A DNA stretch of 64,000 nt from an uncultured Collinsella sp. (GTDB lineage: Bacteria; Actinomycetota; Coriobacteriia; Coriobacteriales; Coriobacteriaceae), in NCBI GenBank assembly GCA_900549745.1, contig URPJ01000003.1, forward strand, positions 62,001-126,000, given 5' to 3'. Below, piece by piece: positions 8,658 to 18,436 of the stretch (its first letter is position 1; each line of letters begins with the position of its first letter). A model generated the notes under the pieces. The model saw only the letters and a program-made list of their open reading frames with translations, searched no databases and was not told the DNA's origin. A program made the translations under genes and the position numbers.

Positions 8658-9137
8658 TTAGTTGGTATGTCCACCGCCCGCCGTCATCTGAGCCGCATGC
8701 TCCAGCTGGTCTGCTATGGCCTCCCAGCTTTCGCGGGCGGCCTTCGTAGAACCGGGAAAGTTTACGACAAGTGTATGACCTCGTTGCATGCAAATAGCGC
8801 GCGAGAGCATGGCGCGGCGCGTCTTGGTCATGGAGTAGGCACGAATTGCCTCGGCAATACCCGGCACATCGCGGTCGCAGACGGAACGCGTCGCCTCGGG
8901 CGTTACATCGCGCATCGAAAGCCCCGTGCCGCCGCAGGTGAGCACGACATTGGCGTGGCACTCATCGGCGGCTTCCACAATGGCATCACCGATCTCGCTG
9001 ACGTCGTCGCGCACGACCACATGTGAGGCGACCGTCCAGCCCTGTGCCTCGATAAGTTCCTCGAGTGCGGCTCCGGCCTCATCCTGCAAAAGATCGCGTG
9101 TGTCCGAGCACGTCACGATCGAAATCTTCAACTCCAT
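8658..9137 (-). CDS. mogA: Molybdopterin adenylyltransferase MogA/MoaB
   Basis: 159 residues. Adenylates molybdopterin before metal insertion by MoeA. Signature motif VVLTCGGTGLSMRDVTPEAT (TGGTG-type, residues 64-83) and VVNFPGSTKAARE are diagnostic of the MogA/MoaB fold. ATG 9137 has a strong AGGAGG site upstream, 10 bp after the moeA stop, so it is translated with moeA. MogA and MoaB cannot be separated by eye. Confidence 0.92.
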   Translation of the reverse strand: MELKISIVTCSDTRDLLQDEAGAALEELIEAQGWTVASHVVVRDDVSEIGDAIVEAADECHANVVLTCGGTGLSMRDVTPEATRSVCDRDVPGIAEAIRAYSMTKTRRAMLSRAICMQRGHTLVVNFPGSTKAARESWEAIADQLEHAAQMTAGGGHTN

Positions 9138-9147
9138 AGCATTCCTC

Positions 9148-10410
9148 CTACAACACCGTTCCCTCGGGCAGGTCGACACGCACGACATCCACGACGTCGC
9201 CTGCCTTGAGCTCACACGGCCCTTCGTCAATACGCAACAGGCAGTTCGCACGCTGCATAGTTCCAAGCAGCGCCGAATTCTGTGTCTTAGCCTCGGTCAC
9301 CAACAACTCACCGGTCTCGGGGTCGCGCAAAACCGTGGCGCGATCGAAGAAGCGGCGATGCTGTCGCTTTTTCACGCCGTGTGTGAGCGTCGCCTGCTGC
9401 ACGGGACGCGCAACCTCGGCAAAACCGCGCATCTTGCGAATCGCCGGACGGGCAAGCATCTCAAAGCCCACATACGCCGCAGCCGGATTGCCTGAAAGCC
9501 CTAGGTAGGGCTTACCCCCGAGCAAGCCAAACGTGATGGCCTTGCCCGGACGCATCGAGATGCGGTCAAACAGCACCTCGCCCTCGCGCCGGACGAGCGC
9601 CGTCACGAAATCGTAATCGCCCGCCGAGGCGCCACCGCTCGTAATGACAAAGTCGCACTCCTGCACGGCACGATGCACCAGCTCGGCGATCGCCTGCTCA
9701 TCATCGGGCGCAATGCCGTAGAATACGGGCTCGGCGCCGGCATCGAGTGCCTCGGCCATCAACGCCGACGAGTTGGAATCGCGAATCTGCCCGCGCGCCG
9801 GCAGCTCACCCGGCGCGACCAGCTCCGTGCCCAGCGAGATAATGCCCACACGCGGGGCAGCGTGCACCTTCACGCTCGCGTATCCGGCGCTCGCCAGCAG
9901 ACCCGCGCCCGCCGGAGCCACGACCTCGCCGGCGCGCATCACAACATCGCCGGCATGGGCCTCCTCGGCAGCAGAGCGAACGTTCTCCCCTACCTTGGCC
10001 GGCGCCGAAAAGCGAACGTGCGAGCCCTCGTTGCCGTCACCGTCGAGCACATCGACGATCTCGTACTTCACCACGGCATCGGCACCCTCGGGCACCGGCG
10101 CGCCTGTCATGATGCGGACCGCCTCGCCCGCACCGATTGCGCCCTCAAACACATGGCCCGCGGCCTCGTGTCCGATAACGTCGAGCGTCACCGGCGCCTC
10201 GCCAGATGCCTGCACCAAGTCCGCCGAGCGCACGGCATATCCGTCCATAGCGCTGTTGGCAAACGGCGAGATATCGATATCGGCCACCGCGTCCTCGGCC
10301 AAGGGAAAACCAGCCGCCTGCCACACGGGAATCTCGATGAGATCCGTCGGAGCAACGTGCGACAGGACAATCGACTGCGCGTCCTCCAGTGGAATGAGTT
10401 TCTCTGCCAT
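9148..10410 (-). CDS. moeA: Molybdopterin molybdotransferase MoeA
   Basis: 420 residues. Inserts molybdenum into adenylated molybdopterin. Motifs include SAMDGYAVRSADL, MTGAPVPEGADAVV, SLGTELVAPGE, the MoCF-type FVITSGGASAGDYDFV and the C-terminal FGLLGGKPYLGLSGNPAAAYV. ATG 10410 is preceded by AAGAGG. It is first in a two-gene operon with mogA and lies next to modABC, so uptake and cofactor assembly are clustered. Confidence 0.94.
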   Translation of the reverse strand: MAEKLIPLEDAQSIVLSHVAPTDLIEIPVWQAAGFPLAEDAVADIDISPFANSAMDGYAVRSADLVQASGEAPVTLDVIGHEAAGHVFEGAIGAGEAVRIMTGAPVPEGADAVVKYEIVDVLDGDGNEGSHVRFSAPAKVGENVRSAAEEAHAGDVVMRAGEVVAPAGAGLLASAGYASVKVHAAPRVGIISLGTELVAPGELPARGQIRDSNSSALMAEALDAGAEPVFYGIAPDDEQAIAELVHRAVQECDFVITSGGASAGDYDFVTALVRREGEVLFDRISMRPGKAITFGLLGGKPYLGLSGNPAAAYVGFEMLARPAIRKMRGFAEVARPVQQATLTHGVKKRQHRRFFDRATVLRDPETGELLVTEAKTQNSALLGTMQRANCLLRIDEGPCELKAGDVVDVVRVDLPEGTVL

Positions 10411-10620
10411 ATGCACCTCTTAATGCCACGGCGCACAACAGGGGCGCCGATTCTTTATGCTTTTCTCAGTATAATCCCCCGATGCACGGCCGCGACTCGG
10501 CCTGTACCCGCAAATACACCTGTCGGTTGCAGGCCGCGAAACAGAATGGAAACCAACCCACCGGCTCGTCGCGTTTACCGCGTTTTATAATGCTTGCGTT
10601 GCAACCTAAAAGAGGAACGT

Positions 10621-12042
10621 ATGGCTCATAACGACAAAACCGAAAGCGCAAACGAAACGCAGGATCATTCCCAGCCGCTCGACGACGGCGGCTTTTTCTC
10701 CCTGAACGACGTCATCATGGCAGGCAGACATCAGCTCACTCGCTCCGAGCATCTCTTAGCTGCCGACACGCGCCGCAACGTCCGCAACCTACTCGTGAGC
10801 GCCAAGTTGCTCGTGCTCGTCGTCACCGTATCGCTCGCCATGGGCGTTGCCGCTTGGGCGTTTTTGGCCTCGTTGAATATCGCGACTGACTATCGCGAGC
10901 ACCATGCGTGGATTTACGCGCTGCTTCCCGTTGTGGGCGTTGCCACCGCATGGGTGTACAAAAACCACGGTCTTGCCGCCAAACGCGGTAACAACCTGGT
11001 CATCGACTCCGCTCTGGGCACACGCCTCATCCATATGCGCATGGCCGTCCTCACCTTCGTCTGCTCCACGCTCACGCACCTCACCGGCGGATCGGCCGGT
11101 CGTGAGGGAGCTGCGGTGCAGATTGGCGGCACCATCGCCAGCAACATCTCGAGCCTCGCCCACCTCAAAAAGCATGACCACCACGACCTCATGCTCGCCG
11201 GCATCTCGTCGGCCTTTGGCGCCGTATTCGGCTCGCCCCTTGCCGGGGCTTTCTTTGGCATGGAGATGTGCTTTATCGGCAAGATCGACTACACCGCGGG
11301 CATCTACTGCCTGGTCGCCTCGTTTACCGGCTACTTTACATCACTCGCCCTAGGTACCGAGTACGAGGCGAATGTCATCGCCAGCGTTCCCGCTATGACG
11401 CCCAAAACGGTCGTCATCGTTGTTATCAGCGCAATTATCTTCGGTCTGACGGCACGCCTCTTTGCCTGGTCGGTTCGAACCGTCAAGAGCCTCTACGGTC
11501 GCTTTATCACCAATTACCTCGTTCGCGCACTCATCGGCGCACTCGTGGTTTTGGCCGCCTATGCCCTCCTCGACGCCTGGAACTACGCCGGCCTTTCCAC
11601 GTGGCTTTCCGGCGCCGGATTTGCCGGCAACACCACCCTGGCGGACGCAGCCATCAAGTTGGTCGTCACAGCGCTTACCCTGGGCGCGGGCTTCCAAGGC
11701 GGCGAGGTCACGCCCCTGTTTGGCATCGGTGCGGCGCTCGGCGGCTGGATAGGTTGCCTCGTCGGAATCGATCCCAGCTTTCTGGCAGCGCTGGGCATGC
11801 TCGGCGTGTTCTGCGCCGGCCTTAACGTGCCTATCACCACCTGTATGATGGCCATCGACCTGTTCCACGGCACGGCTGCCGGGTTCTTTGTCATCGTGGC
11901 CTTTATCAGCTACCTAACCGCCGGACACCGCGGCGTGTACCCCGCCCAGCGCATTATCTCGCCCAAGCGCCGTTCGCTTATTGTAGATGAGGGCGGTACG
12001 GTAGCGGATGCTATCGAGCGCCACAACGACCTGATAGAGTAG
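10621..12042 (+). CDS. ClC-family chloride channel/transporter
   Basis: 473 residues with about ten membrane segments. The ion-pathway motifs of ClC proteins are present: GGSAGREGAAVQIGG (gating Glu motif GREGP-like, with A in place of P) and a later GAGFQGGEVTPLFGIGAALGG (GxFxP-like). ATG 10621 has AGAGGA upstream. Likely exchanges chloride or fluoride for protons; direction and ion are not clear from sequence. Confidence 0.9.
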   Translation: MAHNDKTESANETQDHSQPLDDGGFFSLNDVIMAGRHQLTRSEHLLAADTRRNVRNLLVSAKLLVLVVTVSLAMGVAAWAFLASLNIATDYREHHAWIYALLPVVGVATAWVYKNHGLAAKRGNNLVIDSALGTRLIHMRMAVLTFVCSTLTHLTGGSAGREGAAVQIGGTIASNISSLAHLKKHDHHDLMLAGISSAFGAVFGSPLAGAFFGMEMCFIGKIDYTAGIYCLVASFTGYFTSLALGTEYEANVIASVPAMTPKTVVIVVISAIIFGLTARLFAWSVRTVKSLYGRFITNYLVRALIGALVVLAAYALLDAWNYAGLSTWLSGAGFAGNTTLADAAIKLVVTALTLGAGFQGGEVTPLFGIGAALGGWIGCLVGIDPSFLAALGMLGVFCAGLNVPITTCMMAIDLFHGTAAGFFVIVAFISYLTAGHRGVYPAQRIISPKRRSLIVDEGGTVADAIERHNDLIE

Positions 12043-12128
12043 ATGTAATAATCGCCGTGCAGCCACAATCGGGGGCAATTCGACCTGAGCGCGACCGCAC
12101 TGTCATGTCACACGCCGGGAGTCGCCCC

Positions 12129-13091
12129 ATGCACGCAACTGATTTTGGTCGCACGCTCATCATCGCCAACCCAGCCGCCCAGTCGGGCGCGGCGCGCGAA
12201 GTTGCCGAGCGCCTGCAACGCTTTTTGGACATGACTGCACGCGCATCCCAGTTTGACCTGGTGCTGACCGAGCGCATGGGACACGCCAAGGAGCTGGCCG
12301 CCCAGGCAACGGGCTATCGCACCGTTATCGCACTCGGCGGCGACGGCGTGATCCACGAGGTCGTCAACGGGCTTATGACGCAGGATGAGGCGGTCCGCCC
12401 CGCTCTTGCCATCCTGCCTGTGGGCTCCGGCAACGATTTTGCCCAAACGCTCGGCATCGACGATTTCTCCGGCAAAGATTTTGGCGCGCTGCTCACCTGC
12501 GAGCTGCAGCGTCAGGACATCGGGCGCATTCGCTCATGGAACCCCGCAAGCGGCAGAGGCGAGGCTACCGTTGAGTACTACGACCAGACGCTTTCGATCG
12601 GCATCGATGCCGCCATCGGCCTTGGCACCGCCGAGCTGCGCAAAAAGACGGGTCTCACCGGCGCGCCGCTCTACACCCTCTCGGGACTTGAGCAGTTTGG
12701 CCTACGCTATCGCAACTACCCCATGACAGCCAGCTTTGACGGCGCGCCCGCCGAGCGCGTGAGGGCGATCATCATGGCGATTCAGCTGGGCCCCACGTAT
12801 GGCTCGGGCTATCGCATCTGCCCCGATGCCGACCCCTGCGACGGCATGCTCGACGTCTGCTACGCATGCGGCCCCGTCCCTCGCGCGATTGCCCTGCCTA
12901 TGTTCCTCTCGGCCAAAGACGGCCACCACACCAAGCTGCCACCGGTTCGCATACGACGTTGTCGCCATGCCGAGCTGACCTTTGAGGAGCCCGACTACCC
13001 CATCCAGGCCGACGGCGAGCCCGTTGTCGCCTCGCGCATCGAGGTCGACATCCTCGCCGGCGCCCTCCATGTCTGGCGTCCCACCCGCTAG
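12129..13091 (+). CDS. Diacylglycerol kinase-family lipid kinase
   Basis: 320 residues. N-terminal DAGK catalytic domain with IIANPAAQSG, the nucleotide motif ALGGDGVIHEVVNGL and LPVGSGNDFAQTL, then the typical beta-rich C-terminal domain (LSIGIDAAIG, ADGEPV). These enzymes phosphorylate lipids such as diacylglycerol. ATG 12129 has GGGAG seven bases upstream; GTG 12057 is in frame without a ribosome site. Confidence 0.88.
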   Translation: MHATDFGRTLIIANPAAQSGAAREVAERLQRFLDMTARASQFDLVLTERMGHAKELAAQATGYRTVIALGGDGVIHEVVNGLMTQDEAVRPALAILPVGSGNDFAQTLGIDDFSGKDFGALLTCELQRQDIGRIRSWNPASGRGEATVEYYDQTLSIGIDAAIGLGTAELRKKTGLTGAPLYTLSGLEQFGLRYRNYPMTASFDGAPAERVRAIIMAIQLGPTYGSGYRICPDADPCDGMLDVCYACGPVPRAIALPMFLSAKDGHHTKLPPVRIRRCRHAELTFEEPDYPIQADGEPVVASRIEVDILAGALHVWRPTR

Positions 13092-13123
13092 CCACCCCTA
13101 GTTCACCGCAACGTATGAGGAGG

Positions 13124-13504
13124 CTATTCGTCGCTGCCCGGTTTGCGTCGGTTGGCCTTTTTAATGGCGTTGAAGTGCTTGTCGTTGAGCCTGCGCTGGC
13201 GCGATCGCTGCGGCACTTTGGTCTTGACGCGACGGCGCGGCGGACGGCCACGACGCTCAAGCTCTGCCCTCAGCTTACGCAAACAGCAGCTGCGATTCTG
13301 AAACTGACTACGGCTCTCGCGCGCTGTCACGGTAATCCCCGAAGGGATATGTTTCATGCGTACCGCAGAGTCCGTCGTGTTCACGCCCTGCCCGCCCGGA
13401 CCCGTCGCGCGAAACACCTGCACCTCGCAATCACGCGCCAACTCCTCGACCGACAACTCGGCACAGCGCGCATACTCGCGCCATCCCATCTTGTTCTCAT
13501 CCAT
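13124..13504 (-). CDS. RF-1 domain protein, ArfB-like peptidyl-tRNA hydrolase
   Basis: 126 residues. Contains the peptidyl-tRNA hydrolysis loop ATGPGGQGVNTTDSAVRM (GGQ at 37-39) without the codon-recognition domain of full release factors, and ends in a basic tail (RRVKTKVPQRSRQRRL). This layout fits ribosome-rescue hydrolases. Start ATG 13504 has GGGGAGGTG upstream; a longer frame would run back through the xpt terminator. Confidence 0.85.
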   Translation of the reverse strand: MDENKMGWREYARCAELSVEELARDCEVQVFRATGPGGQGVNTTDSAVRMKHIPSGITVTARESRSQFQNRSCCLRKLRAELERRGRPPRRRVKTKVPQRSRQRRLNDKHFNAIKKANRRKPGSDE

Positions 13505-13523
13505 ATCAGCACCTCCCCTCATA

Positions 13524-13560
13524 CAAAAAATGTGACAAAGGGACAATCCCTTTGTCACAT
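13524..13560 (-). terminator. Terminator of xpt
   Basis: Perfect 14-bp stem ATGTGACAAAGGGA / TCCCTTTGTCACAT with a 3-nt loop, followed on the minus strand by a TTTTTTG run. It sits between the xpt stop and the RF-1-domain gene. Confidence 0.93.
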
Positions 13561-13587
13561 CGCATACCAATCGCTTGTGCCGCGCGC

Positions 13588-14166
13588 TTAGGCGAAGGTG
13601 ATCTCGCCGGTCTCGCAGTCCATATCGGCGATACGGGCCAGGCTCTCGACGCGGAAGCCGCGCTCGCGGAGCTTATCGCCGCCGCCCTGGAAGCCCTTCT
13701 CCACGGCAATGCCAATGCCGGACACCTCGGCACCCGCAGCCTCGCAAATCTTGATAAGACCCTCGAGTGCGCAGCCGTTGGCCAGGAAGTCGTCGATAAT
13801 CAGGACCTTATCGCCCTCGGACAGGAAACGCTTACCCACGATAACCGGGTACTCCTTCTGCTTGGTAAAGGAATAGATGGTCGTGGCATACTGCTCGCCG
13901 TCGAGGTTGATGGACTGGGCCTTCTTGGCAAAGACCACCGGCACGCCGCCAAAATGCTGAGCAGCGATGCAGGCCATGCCAATGCCCGAAGCCTCGATCG
14001 TCAGGATCTTGTTGATCTCGACACCCTCGAACAGACGGGCCCACTCGGCACCCATGTGGTCGAACAGCTCAACGTCGCACTGGTGGTTGAGGAAGGCATC
14101 AACCTTAAGGACGTTACCGGCCTTTACGATGCCGTCATGGCGAATACGATCCTCAAGCTCCTGCAT
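13588..14166 (-). CDS. xpt: Xanthine phosphoribosyltransferase
   Basis: 192 residues, the usual length. Converts xanthine and PRPP to XMP in purine salvage. The PRPP-binding motif is KVLIIDDFLANGCAL; the N-terminal start MQELEDRIRHDG and the segment ILTIEASGIGMACIAAQHFG are typical of Xpt. No purine riboswitch was recognised in the 160 bp upstream. Confidence 0.94.
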   Translation of the reverse strand: MQELEDRIRHDGIVKAGNVLKVDAFLNHQCDVELFDHMGAEWARLFEGVEINKILTIEASGIGMACIAAQHFGGVPVVFAKKAQSINLDGEQYATTIYSFTKQKEYPVIVGKRFLSEGDKVLIIDDFLANGCALEGLIKICEAAGAEVSGIGIAVEKGFQGGGDKLRERGFRVESLARIADMDCETGEITFA

Positions 14167-14326
14167 GGCGCAACCCCTTCTCGCGGCAACGATACCGCGC
14201 GATTAATAAACGTTGTTCGATAGTCTACCACGGACCGACCCCCGCCCGGCCCACAAGCCGCATCGCACCACAAAGCCGCAAGACCAGTAGATGGGCCCGA
14301 TTCGTGGCAGACAGCCTCCCAACACG

Positions 14327-15631
14327 CTAATGGCGGACGCGTATCCTCACCAAACGCACCATGGCGAGCGCAAAGCCCACAGCGGCCACAGCCATGAGCA
14401 CGTAGAACACCGAACGGAAACCAAACAGGAACACATCCGGACGACCTGCAACAAAACTGGTCACGGCCTCGCCCATCGCCACGCTCATCTGCCCATACAG
14501 GATATTCGACGCCACCGTAATGCCCACTGCCATGCCGGCATAGCGCGCCAAACTGCCCAAGCTGCCCGCAAAACCGAGTGCCTCGCGCGGAGCCGAGCCC
14601 ATGTACAGCGAGTTATTGGGGCTTTGGAAAATCGACGTTCCGCACGACATAAACGCGGCACAGCACACGATCACAGGGATGGAAGAGTGCTCGTCGAGCG
14701 TACTTACCGCAAAGAGACCGCACACGTACACACCCAGGCCGACCGCCGTGGGACCCTCGCAGCCAACACGGTCCGAAACCGTACCCGAAAGCGGGCCGAT
14801 AAAGGCATTCACCATCGGCAGCGCCAAAAAGAGTAGTCCAGAGATGTCGGAACCAAAGCCGTGGGCGTCCTGAAAATAGAACGGCAGGATAAACTCGGAT
14901 GCGCCAATGCCAACGAACACGATGAGCATGCAGACAAGGTTGATGGTGAAGGCCGAATTTGCAAAGCAGCGACGAGCAGCCTCGGCAAGGGACATGGGGC
15001 GCTCGCCGGCCTCCGGCTTAACATGCGGTAGCGTGTAGAGCCCCACGATAAACGAGATGACGCCAATGGGCAGGTTGATGAGGAAGATGCTCTCCCAGGG
15101 AAAACTTGCCACCAGCATGCCGCCCAGCACGGGGCCACACATCATGCCGAGGGCCACGAAGGTCGCGAGAATACCCATGGCACGACCGCGCTCGCGCGCC
15201 GGAAACGACTCGGTGATGATACCCATGTTGTTAGCCATGGCCGCCGCGCAGCCGACGCCCTGAACAATGCGTGCCAGGATTAGAACCTCGAGCGAGGCCG
15301 AAAGGCCGCACAGCAGCGAACCGACCGAAAAAACGATGACGCCCAGCTGGAACACATTCACCTTGCCGCGCACGTCGCCCAGACGGCCAAACGGCAACAT
15401 AGCCACGCAAGTCGCAAGCAGATACACCGAGCTTACCAGCTGAATGCGATCGAGGCCCACGCCCAGCTCCTTTTGCATCACGGGCAGCGCCACGGTCACG
15501 ACGGTCGAATCCAGACACACCATAAACGTCATGATGAGCACGGTAAACAGAATCGCCCATTTGTTCTTGCCATGGGTGTCGCCCTCTAGGGCAAGGTGCT
15601 CGCGGCGCAGCTGCTCTGCAGTTTTTTCCAT
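14327..15631 (-). CDS. MFS transporter, DHA2-type drug-efflux-like
   Basis: 434 residues with about 12-14 hydrophobic helices. FMVCLDSTVVTVALPVMQKEL is the helix-1 motif seen in DHA2 efflux pumps, and LPFGRLGDVRGKVNVF is motif A. A central loop GLYTLPHVKPEAGE separates two halves. ATG 15631 (MEKTAEQ) has AAAGGA five bases upstream; ATG 15637 lies too close to that site. The exported compound is unknown. Confidence 0.87.
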   Translation of the reverse strand: MEKTAEQLRREHLALEGDTHGKNKWAILFTVLIMTFMVCLDSTVVTVALPVMQKELGVGLDRIQLVSSVYLLATCVAMLPFGRLGDVRGKVNVFQLGVIVFSVGSLLCGLSASLEVLILARIVQGVGCAAAMANNMGIITESFPARERGRAMGILATFVALGMMCGPVLGGMLVASFPWESIFLINLPIGVISFIVGLYTLPHVKPEAGERPMSLAEAARRCFANSAFTINLVCMLIVFVGIGASEFILPFYFQDAHGFGSDISGLLFLALPMVNAFIGPLSGTVSDRVGCEGPTAVGLGVYVCGLFAVSTLDEHSSIPVIVCCAAFMSCGTSIFQSPNNSLYMGSAPREALGFAGSLGSLARYAGMAVGITVASNILYGQMSVAMGEAVTSFVAGRPDVFLFGFRSVFYVLMAVAAVGFALAMVRLVRIRVRH

Positions 15632-15654
15632 ATCCATCCTTTCGAGTGGCACAA

Positions 15655-15706
15655 CGCAAAAACGGGGCCCCAATCGCCTGCAAACAGCCGCGATTGGGGT
15701 CCCGCC
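15655..15706 (-). terminator. Terminator of metY
   Basis: On the minus strand GGGACCCCAATCGC pairs with GCGATTGGGGCCCC across a 12-nt loop and is followed by GTTTTTGCG. It lies 67 bp after the metY stop and just before the MFS gene. Confidence 0.88.
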
Positions 15707-15772
15707 TACGGAATCGGAACGAAAGGTCGCCGAAGCTTTCTGCCAGCATCGGCACCTTGCACGAACGCTAGC

Positions 15773-17056
15773 CTAGCACTGCTCAAGCGCCTGCTCAAGG
15801 TCGGCAATCAGATCGGCCGTATCCTCGAGGCCGCACGACAGGCGCACCATGTCGGCGGAGATGCCACAGGCGATGAGCTCCTCATCGTTCATCTGGCGAT
15901 GCGTGGCGTTAGCAGGATGCAGGCAGCAAGTGCGGGCGTCGGCCACGTGCGTGGCGATCTGGGCGAGCTTAAGGCTCTTCATAAAGGTCTCGGCCGCTGC
16001 GCGACCACCGTTAAAGCCAAAGCTCACAACGCCGCACGTACCGTTGGGCATGTACTTCTGAGCCATGTCATAGTACTTATCGCCCTCCAGGCCCGGATAG
16101 CTCACGAAACGCACCTTGGGATGGCTCTGCAGGAACTTGGCAACGGCCAGGCCGTTCTCGCAATGACGCGGCATGCGCACATGCAGGCTCTCGAGCGAGC
16201 TGTTCAGGAAGAAGGCCGCCTGCGGGTTCTGCATGGGGCCAAGGTCGCGCATGAGCTGAGCGGTTGCCTTGGTAATGAAGGCACCCTCGCGACCGAACTT
16301 CTCGGCATAGGTCACGCCGTGGTAGCTCTCATCGGGCGTGGTGAGACCCGGGAACTTGTCCGCATGGGCCATCCAGTCAAACTGGCCGTGGTCGACGATC
16401 ACGCCGCCCAGGTAGGCAGCATGTCCATCCATGTACTTGGTGGTGGAGTGTGTAACGATGTCGGCGCCCCACTCAAAGGGACGGCACATCACGGGCGTCG
16501 GGAAGGTGTTGTCAACCATCAGCGGCACGCCGTGCTCATGCGCGGCCTTGGCAAAGCGCTCAATATCGAGCACGGCAAGGGCGGGGTTGGCGATCGTCTC
16601 GCCAAAGACGAGCTTGGTATTGGGCTGGAAGGCTGCCTCGAGCTCCTCATCGGTGCAGTCGGGGGCAACGAACGTACAGGTCAGCCCCATACGGCCCATG
16701 GTGTGGGCGAGCAGGTTGTAGGTACCGCCGTAGATGGCAGAGCTCGCGACCACGTGATCGCCGGCACCGGCCACGTTAAAGATCGCGAGGAAATTCGCCG
16801 CCATGCCCGAGCTCGTGAGCATCGCAGCGGTGCCGCCCTCCATCTCGCAGATCTTGGCGGCAACCAGATCGCACGTGGGGTTCTGTAGACGGCTGTAGAA
16901 GTAGCCCGACTCCTCCAGGTCAAACAGCTTGCCCATGTGCTCCGACGTGTCGTACTTCCACGTGGTGGACTGGTAGATGGGCACCTGGCGCGGCTCGGCA
17001 TCTCCCGGGTGATAGCCGCCCTGAACACATGTAGTACCGATGGTCTGCTCGCTCAT
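15773..17056 (-). CDS. metY: O-acetylhomoserine sulfhydrylase (aminocarboxypropyltransferase)
   Basis: 427-residue PLP enzyme of the Cys/Met metabolism family, making homocysteine from O-acetylhomoserine and sulfide. Typical motifs: SEQTIGTTCVQGGYHPG at the start, YSRLQNPT, the PLP-phosphate segment MLTSSGMAANFLAI, and THSTTKYMDGH with the Schiff-base Lys. ATG 17056 has GGGAGC upstream. Divergent from the C_GCAxxG_C_C gene across about 230 bp in which I recognised no SAM riboswitch. Confidence 0.93.
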   Translation of the reverse strand: MSEQTIGTTCVQGGYHPGDAEPRQVPIYQSTTWKYDTSEHMGKLFDLEESGYFYSRLQNPTCDLVAAKICEMEGGTAAMLTSSGMAANFLAIFNVAGAGDHVVASSAIYGGTYNLLAHTMGRMGLTCTFVAPDCTDEELEAAFQPNTKLVFGETIANPALAVLDIERFAKAAHEHGVPLMVDNTFPTPVMCRPFEWGADIVTHSTTKYMDGHAAYLGGVIVDHGQFDWMAHADKFPGLTTPDESYHGVTYAEKFGREGAFITKATAQLMRDLGPMQNPQAAFFLNSSLESLHVRMPRHCENGLAVAKFLQSHPKVRFVSYPGLEGDKYYDMAQKYMPNGTCGVVSFGFNGGRAAAETFMKSLKLAQIATHVADARTCCLHPANATHRQMNDEELIACGISADMVRLSCGLEDTADLIADLEQALEQC

Positions 17057-17286
17057 ATCTAGCTCCCTTGCCTGGGTTACGTTTTATTCGGTTCACGATA
17101 CCGCTACCCCGCACCCCTCTCAACCCATCGCCAAGATAGGTTATGGGACTAATTGATCAGGGGTATTTATCTCAAGCCTTAGGCATTTGCTCGACAGAGA
17201 AAAATGAGGCATACATGAAGCTCTCGACGATTACATGCACCGTCACGGGTACCATAGGCGGGTACACCGTAACCAAGGAGACAACG

Positions 17287-17733
17287 ATGAAGCAAATCGA
17301 TATCGCCCAGCTCGACACCGCGGCCTGCCAGGCTCAGGCTGCCGAATACCACGCCCGTGGCTTTAACTGCGCCCAGGCCGTTGCCTGCACGCTCGCACCT
17401 GCCGTCGGGCTCGACCCCCAGACCGCCTTTACCCTAACCGAGGGCTTTGGCGCCGGCATGGGCGGCATGACCGAAACCTGCGGCGCCATCTCGGGCGCCG
17501 TGGCCATCATGGGCTTTGTAATGAGCGACGGCATGGATAACCCCAAGACCAAGGGCCAGACCTACAAGCTGTCGCGCGAAATCGCAAAGCGTTTTGGCGA
17601 GAAGAACACGACGACCGTCTGCGGCACGCTCAAGGGCATCGGATCGGATAAGGGTCCGCTCCGCAGCTGCCCCGGCTGCATCGACGATGCCGTCGAGATT
17701 GCCTGCGATGTGCTAAAGCAGCTCGCCGAGTAA
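17287..17733 (+). CDS. C_GCAxxG_C_C family protein
   Basis: 148 residues. Shows the named pattern: FNCAQAV, GFGAGMGGMTETCGAISGAV, then VCGTLKG and LRSCPGCIDDAVEIA, a set of conserved Cys that suggests metal or redox-cofactor binding. Family members are often near redox or metal genes, and the exact role is not known. ATG 17287 has AAGGAGA upstream; an upstream in-frame extension to 17143 lacks support. Confidence 0.85.
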   Translation: MKQIDIAQLDTAACQAQAAEYHARGFNCAQAVACTLAPAVGLDPQTAFTLTEGFGAGMGGMTETCGAISGAVAIMGFVMSDGMDNPKTKGQTYKLSREIAKRFGEKNTTTVCGTLKGIGSDKGPLRSCPGCIDDAVEIACDVLKQLAE

Positions 17734-17750
17734 ACGGCAGCAACAGAAAT

Positions 17751-17797
17751 CGACGGCCGGCGCGCTTGGTATTCATCCAAAAGCACGCCGGCCGTCG
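17751..17797. terminator. Hairpin terminator between convergent genes
   Basis: CGACGGCCGGCG and CGCCGGCCGTCG form a perfect 12-bp stem across a 23-nt loop, between the stop codons of the C_GCAxxG_C_C gene and yigZ. No long T run on either side, so it may act in both directions or with Rho. Confidence 0.6.
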
Positions 17798-17800
17798 TCG

Positions 17801-18436
17801 TTAGAACTCCGCAAACTCGGGAGCGCCGACCTCAATCTCCTCGCGCCCTGCCATAAGCTCGCGCATCTTAACGCAAAACGGTTCCTGCTCCCCCGCCTTA
17901 AACACCAAATGAAGTGTCACGGCATCCGCGTAATCGGTATCCAAAACCTTGGCACCCGAATCCTGCGCCAAACGAAGCACCTGCTCATACTGCGGATAGG
18001 CCACATGCACGTCAACCGGCACGACGCTCGTCATCTCGACGATCTGCCCAGCCTCCTGAGCCGCAGCCACCGCCGCCTGCGTCGCCGCAGTATAGGCGCG
18101 CACCAAGCCACCAGGCCCCAACAGCGTGCCGCCAAAATAGCGCGTCACCACGCAGCAAACATTTTTGAGCCCCGCACCGCGCAGCACCTCGAGCGTCGGC
18201 ATCCCGCTCGTGCGGCTCGGCTCACCGTCATCGCTCTGACGCTCACGTCCATCGACCAAAATCCACGCGGGAACATTGTGTCGAGCGTCGTAATGACGTT
18301 TGCGAACGGTCTCGATAAAGGCATTCGCCTCATCCTCGGACTCAATATGGACCAGCTGGGCAATAAACCGGCTCTTGCGGTCCACAAACTCGCCTGAAGC
18401 CTCAATATTCGATTGCAGAGTAAAATAGCTGTCCAA
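17801..18436 (-). CDS. yigZ: YigZ family protein (IMPACT N-terminal domain)
   Basis: 211 residues. The IMPACT/YigZ core is clear: RKSRFIAQLVHI, HNVPAWIL, SDDGEPSRTSGMP and CCVVTRYFGGTLLGPGGLVRAY, then a smaller ferredoxin-like C-terminal domain. No catalytic role is established for the family; it has been linked to translation control. Start TTG 18436 has GAGGGG five bases upstream; an adjacent TTG at 18439 is too close to that site. Confidence 0.85.
   Translation of the reverse strand: MDSYFTLQSNIEASGEFVDRKSRFIAQLVHIESEDEANAFIETVRKRHYDARHNVPAWILVDGRERQSDDGEPSRTSGMPTLEVLRGAGLKNVCCVVTRYFGGTLLGPGGLVRAYTAATQAAVAAAQEAGQIVEMTSVVPVDVHVAYPQYEQVLRLAQDSGAKVLDTDYADAVTLHLVFKAGEQEPFCVKMRELMAGREEIEVGAPEFAEF

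Noticed and set aside
14167..14326. Guanine/xanthine riboswitch upstream of xpt
   Set aside because: No purine-riboswitch loop motifs are visible in this 160-bp interval.
17057..17286. SAM or cobalamin riboswitch upstream of metY
   Set aside because: I could not find the conserved helices or boxes of either riboswitch in the 230 bp.
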